Shown: in pieces, positions 56,561 through 64,000 of the stretch
Layout: the number at the start of each line of letters is the position of its first letter
Numbering within the stretch: the stretch's first letter is position 1
Assembly (NCBI RefSeq): GCF_009761815.1
Contig: NZ_RWIN01000011.1
Location: 29,293-93,292, forward strand
Source of the DNA: Pseudomonas sp. PB120
GTDB lineage: Bacteria > Pseudomonadota > Gammaproteobacteria > Pseudomonadales > Pseudomonadaceae
DNA: 64,000 bases
Direction of reading: 5' to 3'
Position numbers and translations under genes: made by a program
Notes under the pieces: generated by a model
Databases searched by the model: none
What the model was told of the DNA's origin: nothing
What the model saw: the letters and a program-made list of their open reading frames with translations, nothing else

Positions 56561-56895
56561 TGGACGTTCGTTTTCCGAAGATTGCCGAACAGTTGCTGTT
56601 GATTGAACGCGAGCTGCGTGTCCAGGGCTGGTGGGATGACGCCCGGCCCAGCGATGAAGCGCTTTCCAGCGTCGAACCGTTTTCGGTCGATACGCTGGAT
56701 TTCGAGCAGTGGCTGCAATGGATTTTCCTGCCGCGCATGAAGGCGATCATCGAGCAGGATCTGCCGTTGCCCAATGCCTCGGGCATTCAGGAGATGGCCG
56801 AAATGGTCTTCGCCAGTCGCAATGTCCAGGGCAAGGATCGGCAGTTGCAGGTACTGCTCAAAGAGTTCGACCTGCTGATCACCGCCTCTCGCTGA
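56560..56895 (+). CDS. YqcC family (DUF446) protein
   Basis: A 111-residue helical protein. The DUF446 block FEQWLQWIFLPRMKAIIEQD and the LPNASGIQEMAEM motif are clear. Its ATG shares one base with the lpoP stop (TGATG), so it is the third gene of mrcB-lpoP-yqcC. E. coli YqcC sits next to the tRNA pseudouridine synthase TruC; no molecular role is known. Confidence 0.88.
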   Translation: MDVRFPKIAEQLLLIERELRVQGWWDDARPSDEALSSVEPFSVDTLDFEQWLQWIFLPRMKAIIEQDLPLPNASGIQEMAEMVFASRNVQGKDRQLQVLLKEFDLLITASR

Positions 56896-56904
56896 CCCTG
56901 ATCC

Positions 56905-56986
56905 CTTGTAGGAGCCGAGCTTGCTCGCGAAAGCGGCATCACATTCAACGCATGTGTTGAATGTTGCACCGCCGTCGCGAGCAAGC
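56905..56986. repeat. REPIN with damaged arms
   Basis: The left arm CTTGTAGGAGCCGAGCTTGC has one extra C compared with the other copies. The right arm breaks off after TCGCGAGCAAGC: the ten bases TCGCTCCTAC are missing and AGGT follows. The spacer keeps the inverted repeat ACATTCAACGCA / TGTGTTGAATGT found in other REPINs. Confidence 0.85.
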
Positions 56987-56992
56987 AGGTAT

Positions 56993-57406
56993 CTACTGGC
57001 AATTATCTGCAATCTGCTTCTGTGCTTCGGTGGTGCGCTCCTGACGTTGTTCGTCGGTCAGGCGGCGCATCTCACCATCAACTTCCTCCCGTAATCGCGG
57101 ATTGTTCTGCAACTGAGCCAGGTTCGTCCGGGCCTGCTCGCAGAAGACCTTGAGCTGTGCCTGCTGTTCGGCGACCTGTTTTTTAACCGTCTTGTCGATG
57201 GCCTGTTGATCACCGATGGCGCTATTGCGCGGTGGCACGCCTGGTTTGCCGGTGGACGAGGAGGGCGTCACCACGGTGGTCGCTTCCTGGCCTTGAGGTG
57301 GCTGTGCGTCGAAGTGGGTAACGCCCTGGGCGTCGACCCATTTGTAGATCTGACCCGCTATGCACCAAGGGCTGATGAGCAGACCGACCATGAAGAGCTT
57401 TCGCAT
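56993..57406 (-). CDS. DUF4124 exported protein
   Basis: A 137-residue protein with a signal peptide (FMVGLLISPWCIA) and the DUF4124 motif GQIYKWVDAQGVTHFDAQPP, then a Ser/Thr/Pro linker and a Gln-rich helical tail with cysteines in KVFCEQA and ADNCQ. Its family is common in Pseudomonas envelopes; no role is known. The stop codon lies just after the damaged REPIN. The start at 57406 was chosen by the signal peptide. Confidence 0.85.
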   Translation of the reverse strand: MRKLFMVGLLISPWCIAGQIYKWVDAQGVTHFDAQPPQGQEATTVVTPSSSTGKPGVPPRNSAIGDQQAIDKTVKKQVAEQQAQLKVFCEQARTNLAQLQNNPRLREEVDGEMRRLTDEQRQERTTEAQKQIADNCQ

Positions 57407-57806
57407 GTCATTTCCTTGCCATGAGTTGCGCAATTGAAGCTAACACAGTTGATGTTTATCGGTTTTTTCTTGCTTTCTCATGTGCTTACTTCAATAAAGC
57501 ACATAGACGACTTGACTTGCAGAGGACGAAACAGAAGAATCCAAAGTCCGCTGTAGAGGGACTGCCAGAAGCAGACCCACTCGGCAGATCATGAGGCGCA
57601 CATCCGCGCCGACCTGTTACACCCGCAACGCGTTACCTCGCGCTGGGTGGGAAAGCCCCGCAACACTTGGGACGATCCCAATACTTGCTCAGTCAGTGCT
57701 GACGTAGTCGGCGACCACCGTCGCTCATGCTCTGCTGAGAAGTAAACCTATTAAGACCCGTCCCCTGTTGTGTGGACGGTATTCTGGCGTTTTAGAGGTG
57801 AACAAC
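57407..57806 (+). other. Leader region of ilvIHC with a small reading frame
   Basis: About 400 bases. The stretch 57540-57760 looks structured, with GTCAG/CTGAC and other short inverted repeats. A 38-codon frame, 57591-57707, starts MRRTSAPTCYTRNALPRAGW and ends with a run rich in Ile, Leu and Val (TIPILAQSVLT) before TAG, as a branched-chain attenuator peptide would. No good ribosome site precedes its ATG and I cannot show a terminator. Transcript start and mode of control are not known. Confidence 0.45.
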
Positions 57807-59531
57807 GTGGAGCTTTTATCTGGCGGTGAGATGCTCGTCCGCTTTTTGCGCGACGAAGGCGTCAAATATATCTATGGGTACCCGGGTGGTGCTGCATTGC
57901 ATATCTATGACGCGCTGTTCAAAGAACCAGCCGTTCAACATATTCTCGTACGTCATGAGCAAGCGGCCACTCACATGGCTGACGGCTATGCGCGTGCCAC
58001 CGGTAAGGCCGGCGTCGTACTGGTGACCTCCGGTCCCGGCGCGACCAACGTCATTACCGGTATCGCCACCGCGTACATGGATTCGATCCCGATGGTTATC
58101 CTGACCGCTCAGGTGCCTAGCACCATGGTCGGGACTGACGCCTTCCAGGAAACCGACATGATCGGTATCTCCCGGCCGATCGTGAAACACAGTTTCATGA
58201 TCAAGCATGCTTCGGAAATCCCGGAAGTCATGAAAAAGGCGTTCTACCTGGCGCAGTCCGGTCGTCCTGGTCCTGTCGTTGTCGACATCCCGAAAGACAT
58301 GACCAACCCGGCCGAGAAGTTCGAATACGTTTTCCCGAAAAAAGCCAAGCTGCGTTCCTACAGCCCGGCGGTTCGTGGCCATTCCGGCCAGATCCGCAAA
58401 GCCGTGGAGATGTTGCTGGCAGCCAAGCGGCCGATCATCTATGCCGGCGGCGGCGTTATCCTGGGTAATGGCTCGGCGCCGTTGACCGAGCTGGCGCAAC
58501 TGCTGAACGCTCCGGTGACCAACACCTTGATGGGCCTTGGCGCCTATCCGGGCAGCGACCGCCAGTTCCTGGGCATGCTCGGTATGCACGGTAGCTACAC
58601 GGCCAACCTCGCGATGCACCATGCTGACGTGATCATGGCGGTGGGCGCACGTTTCGATGACCGTGTTATCAACGGTGCGTCGAAGTTCTGCCCAAGCGCC
58701 AAGATCATCCACATCGATATCGACCCGGCATCGATCTCCAAAACCATCAAGGCCGACGTTCCAATCGTAGGTCCGGTGGAAAGCGTACTGACCGAAATGG
58801 TCGCTACCTTCAAGGAGATCGGCGAAACCCCTAACAAGGATTCGGTTGCTGCCTGGTGGAAGCAGGTTGAAGAGTGGCGCGGTGATCGCGACATGTTCCC
58901 TTACAACAAGGGCGACGGCAGCATCATCAAGCCGCAAACCGTGATTGAAACCCTGCACGAAGTGACCAAGGGCGATGCCTACGTGGCTTCGGACGTGGGT
59001 CAACATCAGATGTTCGCGGCGCAGTACTACCGCTTCAACAAGCCGAACCGCTGGATCAACTCCGGCGGCCTGGGCACGATGGGCTTCGGTTTCCCGGCAG
59101 CAATGGGCGTGAAACTGAACTTCCCGGACGCTGACGTGGCGTGTGTGACCGGTGAAGGCAGTATCCAGATGAACATTCAGGAACTGTCGACCTGCCTGCA
59201 GCATGACTTGCCGGTGAAGATCATCCTGCTCAACAACGGCGTGCTGGGCATGGTTCGTCAGTGGCAGGACATGAGCTACGGCGCACGTCACTCGCACTCC
59301 TACATGGAATCGTTGCCGGACTTCGTCAAGTTGGCCGAAGCCTACGGTCACGTGGGCATGCGCATCACGGACTTGAAGGATTTGAAGCCGATGATGGAAA
59401 AAGCTTTCGCCATGAAGGATCGCCTGGTGTTCATCGACATCAAGGTCGACGCCGGCGAGCACGTCTACCCGATGCAGATCAAAGACGGCTCCATGCGTGA
59501 TATGTGGCTGAGCAAGACGGAGCGTACTTAA
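57807..59531 (+). CDS. ilvI: Acetolactate synthase large subunit (isozyme III type)
   Basis: A 574-residue thiamine-diphosphate enzyme. The N-terminal [15 protein letters not shown] region contains the catalytic pocket. [20 protein letters not shown] carries the ThDP-activating Glu. GPGATN and the C-terminal [14 protein letters not shown] motif with Asn bind cofactor and Mg. It condenses pyruvate with pyruvate or 2-ketobutyrate, the first step of Val, Leu and Ile synthesis. The GTG at 57807, six bases after AGAGGTG, gives the usual N-terminus; the longer frame from 57768 is unlikely. It is two bases upstream of ilvH. Confidence 0.96.
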   Translation: MELLSGGEMLVRFLRDEGVKYIYGYPGGAALHIYDALFKEPAVQHILVRHEQAATHMADGYARATGKAGVVLVTSGPGATNVITGIATAYMDSIPMVILTAQVPSTMVGTDAFQETDMIGISRPIVKHSFMIKHASEIPEVMKKAFYLAQSGRPGPVVVDIPKDMTNPAEKFEYVFPKKAKLRSYSPAVRGHSGQIRKAVEMLLAAKRPIIYAGGGVILGNGSAPLTELAQLLNAPVTNTLMGLGAYPGSDRQFLGMLGMHGSYTANLAMHHADVIMAVGARFDDRVINGASKFCPSAKIIHIDIDPASISKTIKADVPIVGPVESVLTEMVATFKEIGETPNKDSVAAWWKQVEEWRGDRDMFPYNKGDGSIIKPQTVIETLHEVTKGDAYVASDVGQHQMFAAQYYRFNKPNRWINSGGLGTMGFGFPAAMGVKLNFPDADVACVTGEGSIQMNIQELSTCLQHDLPVKIILLNNGVLGMVRQWQDMSYGARHSHSYMESLPDFVKLAEAYGHVGMRITDLKDLKPMMEKAFAMKDRLVFIDIKVDAGEHVYPMQIKDGSMRDMWLSKTERT

Positions 59532-59533
59532 TC

Positions 59534-60025
59534 ATGCGGCACATTATTTCCTTGCTTCTGGAAAACGAACCCGGTGCTCTGTCTCGTGTAGTCGGCCTGT
59601 TCTCGCAGCGCAACTACAACATCGAAAGCCTGACGGTAGCGCCGACCGAAGATCCGACTCTGTCGCGTCTGACGCTGACTACCGTTGGTCACGATGAGAT
59701 CATCGAGCAGATCACCAAGAACCTGAACAAGCTGATCGAAGTGGTCAAATTGGTCGACCTGTCGGAAAGTGCTCACATCGAGCGCGAACTGATGCTGGTC
59801 AAGGTCAAGGCTACCGGCGCCCAGCGCGCCGAGATCAAACGCACTACCGATATTTACCGTGGGCAGATCGTCGATGTCAGCGCCAGCGTGTATACCGTTC
59901 AACTGACCGGTACCAGCGACAAGCTCGACAGCTTCATTCAGTCCATTGGCACCGCCTCGATACTGGAAACCGTCCGTAGCGGCGTAACCGGCATTGCTCG
60001 CGGCGACAAAGTACTCAGCATCTAA
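59534..60025 (+). CDS. ilvH: Acetolactate synthase small regulatory subunit
   Basis: A 163-residue protein. The N-terminal ACT domain (ISLLLENEPGALSRVVGLFS and RNYNIESLTV) binds valine for feedback control, and a C-terminal ALS_ss_C domain (TDIYRGQIVDVSASVYTVQL) follows. It activates IlvI. The ATG at 59534 matches the family start. Confidence 0.97.
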   Translation: MRHIISLLLENEPGALSRVVGLFSQRNYNIESLTVAPTEDPTLSRLTLTTVGHDEIIEQITKNLNKLIEVVKLVDLSESAHIERELMLVKVKATGAQRAEIKRTTDIYRGQIVDVSASVYTVQLTGTSDKLDSFIQSIGTASILETVRSGVTGIARGDKVLSI

Positions 60026-60064
60026 ACCAAATTAGCGAATGGCCTGAACGGCCTGGATATATAG

Positions 60065-61090
<1,026 letters not shown>

Positions 61091-61106
61091 GTCGCGCACT
61101 TGTACG

Positions 61107-61135
61107 GAAAACGCGGCCTAGGCCGCGTTTTTTCG
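61107..61135 (+). terminator. Rho-independent terminator of ilvIHC
   Basis: GGAAAACGCGGCC / GGCCGCGTTTTTTC around a TA centre forms a stem of about nine base pairs followed by six T, 16 bases after ilvC. Confidence 0.88.
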
Positions 61136-61234
61136 TTTGGGCGACCGGTTCTGGTATAAAGCTGCATCGTTTGCGGCCGAACCGTCGTCCCAGACACCTG
61201 TCGAAACTTTCCACCCCGTTGCAAGGTAATGTCC

Positions 61235-62089
61235 ATGAGCGAACGTCCCGAAGAGCCAAACCAGGCTTCTGACGCCGAAAGCCTGCTGCCCATCGATGAG
61301 CACATTGAAGAAGGGCACGACGCTGAAGGCCGTAAAGTCCGGCATCGTGGTATCTATCTTCTGCCGAATCTGTTCACCACTGCGAACCTGTTTGCAGGGT
61401 TTTATTCCATCATCAACTCGATGAGCGCCCAGAGCGCCTTGAGTGCCGGTGACTCGATCGGCGCCAGCAAATATTTTGCGTTTGCCGCGATCGCGATTTT
61501 TGTCGCCATGGTGCTCGATGGTCTCGATGGGCGAGTTGCCCGGATGACCAACACCCAGAGTGCGTTCGGCGCCGAGTACGACTCGCTGTCGGACATGGTC
61601 GCCTTTGGTGTCGCTCCAGCCTTGCTCGCATTCGGCTGGGCGCTCGGGGATATGGGTAAGGTCGGCTGGATGGTCGCCTTCATCTATGTCGCCGGTGCTG
61701 CACTGCGCCTGGCGCGTTTCAATACCCAAGTCGGCACCGCCGATAAACGCTACTTCATTGGTTTGGCCAGCCCGGCTGCCGCAGGTGTGGTGGCGGGTAT
61801 TGTCTGGGCATTCAGTGATTACGGGATTCAGGGCTCCAAGATGTCTTTCCTGGTGGCTCTGATGGTTGCGGCGGCCGGTATGCTGATGGTCAGCAACATC
61901 AAGTACAACAGCTTTAAGGAGCTGGACTTGAAAGGGCGCGTTCCCTTTGTTGCGATCCTGGCCGTGGTGTTGGTGTTTGCCGTCGTGTTCAGTGATCCTC
62001 CGCGGATCCTGCTGTTGGTATTCCTCGCCTATGCAGCGTCTGGTCCGGTGCAATATCTGTTACGTCTTCGTCGGCACAAGAACGCGTAA
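61235..62089 (+). CDS. pssA: CDP-diacylglycerol-serine O-phosphatidyltransferase
   Basis: A 284-residue integral membrane enzyme with a soluble acidic N-terminal extension and about eight hydrophobic segments. The CDP-alcohol phosphatidyltransferase motif DG-x2-AR-x8-G-x3-D-x3-D is complete in [20 protein letters not shown] and the LSD that follows. It makes phosphatidylserine, precursor of phosphatidylethanolamine. An AAGG ribosome site is 8 bases before the ATG at 61235; an ATG at 61229 is the alternative. It is the conserved neighbour of ilvC in pseudomonads. Confidence 0.93.
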   Translation: MSERPEEPNQASDAESLLPIDEHIEEGHDAEGRKVRHRGIYLLPNLFTTANLFAGFYSIINSMSAQSALSAGDSIGASKYFAFAAIAIFVAMVLDGLDGRVARMTNTQSAFGAEYDSLSDMVAFGVAPALLAFGWALGDMGKVGWMVAFIYVAGAALRLARFNTQVGTADKRYFIGLASPAAAGVVAGIVWAFSDYGIQGSKMSFLVALMVAAAGMLMVSNIKYNSFKELDLKGRVPFVAILAVVLVFAVVFSDPPRILLLVFLAYAASGPVQYLLRLRRHKNA

Positions 62090-62147
62090 TTTCCCTCATA
62101 CTCCGCAGTCTATTGGTGCATCTGTCCTCCAATGCTGCGGAGTTGCC

Positions 62148-63158
62148 ATGCTGATCAAAGTCCCCAAGGCGTCTGACTGCCATGAGTCGGACGTCACGCC
62201 TGAATCCTTCTACCTGTCTCGTCGCAAGGTGCTCGGTGCCGTCGCCGGTTTGGCCGTGAGCGGTCTGCCGCGTTGGGCCTCTGCCGAGGATGCGGCACGT
62301 TATGCCGATGTCGAGCCTGGTAATGCGCCTTCCTGGTTTACGCAAAAGCTCCCTTCTATCAAGTGGGGTGCTGTCAACGTCAAGGATGAGGCGATCACGC
62401 CCTTCAAGGACGCGACTCACTACAACAACTTTTATGAGTTCGGCACCGATAAAGGTGATCCGGCCGCCAATGCTGGCGCGCTGAAAACCGAGCCGTGGAG
62501 CGTGGTAATTGACGGGGAGGTGGGTAAGCCAGGGCGGTATGCGCTGGAAGACTTCATGAAGCCTTATCAGCTGGAAGAGCGGATCTATCGTCTTCGTTGC
62601 GTGGAAGCGTGGTCAATGGTCATTCCGTGGATCGGGTTTCCCATCTCGGCGTTGCTGAATGTGGTTGAACCGACCTCCAAGGCGAAATTCATTCGCTTTG
62701 AGACCCTGCAAGACCCCAAGACGATGCCGGGACAGCGCTCGGGTTTCGCCTTGATCGATTGGCCTTATGTCGAAGGGTTGCGTCTGGATGAGGCGATGAA
62801 CCCATTGGCGATTCTTGCAGTGGGGATGTACGGGCGAGAATTGCCTAATCAGAACGGCGCGCCTCTGCGTTTGGTGGTGCCGTGGAAGTACGGCTTCAAG
62901 AGCGTCAAATCCATCGTGCGGATCAGTCTGATTAGCGAGCAGCCAAAAACCACCTGGCAGAGCATTGCTGCGGATGAATACGGCTTTTATGCGAACGTGA
63001 ACCCTACGGTTGATCATCCCCGTTGGACGCAGGCCCGAGAAAGGCGTTTGCCGAGCGGATTGTTCAAGCCCAATGTGCGCGACACGCAGATGTTCAATGG
63101 GTACTCGGATGAAGTCGCTTCTTTATATGCAGGGCTCGATCTTCGGAAGAACTACTGA
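62148..63158 (+). CDS. msrP: Protein-methionine-sulfoxide reductase catalytic subunit MsrP
   Basis: A 336-residue periplasmic molybdoenzyme. A Tat signal ([20 protein letters not shown], the twin Arg at about residues 26-27) is followed by the oxidoreductase fold, with the Mo-ligand Cys at position 151 in [14 protein letters not shown] and the [13 protein letters not shown] cofactor segment. It repairs oxidised methionines in periplasmic proteins, taking electrons from MsrQ. Its stop overlaps the msrQ start by one base. Confidence 0.95.
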   Translation: MLIKVPKASDCHESDVTPESFYLSRRKVLGAVAGLAVSGLPRWASAEDAARYADVEPGNAPSWFTQKLPSIKWGAVNVKDEAITPFKDATHYNNFYEFGTDKGDPAANAGALKTEPWSVVIDGEVGKPGRYALEDFMKPYQLEERIYRLRCVEAWSMVIPWIGFPISALLNVVEPTSKAKFIRFETLQDPKTMPGQRSGFALIDWPYVEGLRLDEAMNPLAILAVGMYGRELPNQNGAPLRLVVPWKYGFKSVKSIVRISLISEQPKTTWQSIAADEYGFYANVNPTVDHPRWTQARERRLPSGLFKPNVRDTQMFNGYSDEVASLYAGLDLRKNY

Positions 63159-63778
63159 TGCGGTACCCGTTCTGGCGTGTCGGCGTTTTCATCGCAGCGG
63201 CGGTTTGGCCGCTGCTCTGGTTGTATCAGGCCTGGGCCGATGTGCTTGGGCCTGATCCGGGCAAGGTGCTGGTTGACCGATTGGGGCTTGGGACGCTGGT
63301 GCTGTTGCTCATTACCCTGAGCATGACTCCTTTGCAGAAGCTTACGGGGTGGGCGGGGTGGATTGCTGTCCGACGGCAGTTGGGGTTGTGGTGTTTTGCG
63401 TATGTGGTTTTGCATCTGAGTGGATATACCGCATTCATTCTGGGGTTCGATTGGTCGCAACTGGGTGTCGAGTTGCGCAAGCGGCCATACATTATTGTGG
63501 GCGCGTTGGGTTTTCTCTGTTTACTGGTGTTGGCGCTGACGTCCAATCGCTACAGTCAGCGGCGTTTGGGTGTGCGATGGAAGAAGTTGCATCGTTTGAT
63601 CTATGTGATTCTCGGCCTTGGGTTGTTGCATATGCTGTGGATCGTGCGTGCCGATCTAAAGGAGTGGGCAATCTATGCCTCTATAGGGGCGTTACTGTTG
63701 ATGTTGCGTATACCTGTAGTTACCCGCCGAATCCCGCGTTTATTGGCTAAAAAAGCATCCCCTGCAAGAAAGGCTTAA
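63158..63778 (+). CDS. msrQ: Heme-binding membrane subunit MsrQ
   Basis: A 206-residue ferric-reductase-like protein with six transmembrane segments. Conserved histidines for heme appear in [11 protein letters not shown] and in [20 protein letters not shown]. It passes electrons from the quinone pool or from flavin to MsrP. It follows msrP in a one-base overlap. The gene is the last protein gene of the window. Confidence 0.94.
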   Translation: MRYPFWRVGVFIAAAVWPLLWLYQAWADVLGPDPGKVLVDRLGLGTLVLLLITLSMTPLQKLTGWAGWIAVRRQLGLWCFAYVVLHLSGYTAFILGFDWSQLGVELRKRPYIIVGALGFLCLLVLALTSNRYSQRRLGVRWKKLHRLIYVILGLGLLHMLWIVRADLKEWAIYASIGALLLMLRIPVVTRRIPRLLAKKASPARKA

Positions 63779-63931
63779 TTAAGGCTTGACGGCAGATTCC
63801 AGATGTCTATAATTCGCCCCACTTCCGGCGCAGTCGAAACGGAAAACTCCTTGGTAAACAACGAGTTACGCATGTTTCGACAGCGGGTTGCTTCAGGTCA
63901 TCGAAGCCGAAAGGGAGTTGAAAAAGAGGTG

Positions 63932-63959
63932 TTGACAGCAGCGTGTAACGCTGTAGAAT
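63932..63959 (+). promoter_or_regulatory. Strong stable-RNA promoter, probably of an rRNA operon
   Basis: TTGACA (63932-63937) and TAGAAT (63954-63959) are 16 bases apart and followed by a GC-rich discriminator (TCGCCTCCCGC). The sequence that follows, with AAGTGGTTGA at the edge, matches what I remember of the leader of Pseudomonas 16S rRNA operons. The 222 bases after msrQ hold no gene. The rRNA itself is outside the window. Confidence 0.8.
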
Positions 63960-64000
63960 TCGCCTCCCGCTGACGAGAGATCGAAAGCGCAAGTGGTTGA

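Overview
The window is a gene-dense, GC-rich stretch of a Pseudomonas chromosome, most likely from the P. fluorescens group. The evidence is the gene order (pilDCBA, cbrAB-crcZ-pcnB-folK-panBC, ponB-lpoP, ilvIHC-pssA-msrPQ leading into an rRNA promoter), the Pseudomonas-only small RNAs CrcZ and PrrF, and many REPIN repeats of the type common in fluorescent pseudomonads. From memory, much of the order matches P. aeruginosa PAO1, with local rearrangements. I see no prophage, insertion sequence, CRISPR array or foreign island.

Layout. 1-5.1 kb: the end of a minor-pilin cluster (pilY1 fragment, pilE), thiO, and the two-component system pilS-pilR. 5.2-10.8 kb: bamD diverging from rluD-pgeF, then clpB behind a heat-shock promoter. 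11.0-11.5 kb: tRNA-Asn, tRNA-Pro, tRNA-Lys and a second identical tRNA-Pro. 11.6-17.9 kb: a chemoreceptor, an EF-hand protein carrying a tandem EGKCG motif, NDH-2 with a 57-residue membrane protein, MOSC and DUF1780 proteins, a membrane permease and yacG. 17.9-22.9 kb: coaE and pilD-pilC-pilB, divergent from pilA. PilR made at 2-3 kb should activate the sigma-54 promoter of pilA at 22.45 kb.

23-35 kb: a periplasmic BON protein with a possible sigma-54 promoter, a DUF2845-DUF748 pair, a methyltransferase, an MpaB-type oxygenase, acs, pgi, panC and panB. 35.4-44.3 kb: folK, pcnB, the CrcZ sRNA, cbrB, cbrA, the overlapping small gene cbrX, gluQRS and dksA. This is the carbon catabolite control locus: CbrA senses, CbrB activates the sigma-54 crcZ promoter, and CrcZ titrates Hfq/Crc through A-rich motifs.

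44.6-50.8 kb: an aminotransferase, sfsA, a Rieske protein, and a Fur-regulated heme uptake cluster (hmuT, broken by a one-base frameshift, then hmuU, hmuV and a ChaN lipoprotein). The Fur-controlled PrrF sRNA converges on its end. 50.8-64 kb: TfoX-C and pentapeptide proteins, an APH/P-loop fusion, PBP1b with its activator LpoP, YqcC and DUF4124 proteins, the ilvI-ilvH-ilvC branched-chain amino acid operon with a long leader, pssA, msrP-msrQ, and a strong stable-RNA promoter that probably opens an rRNA operon just past the edge.

The points most worth a second look are the EGKCG EF-hand protein, the hmuT frameshift, the sRNA loci with their control sites, the sigma-54-like promoter before the BON gene, the ilvI leader and the REPIN set. 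Starts were moved inward from the longest reading frame where homology, overlap or ribosome-binding spacing favoured it. All function calls are from recognition of motifs and gene order; no search was run.
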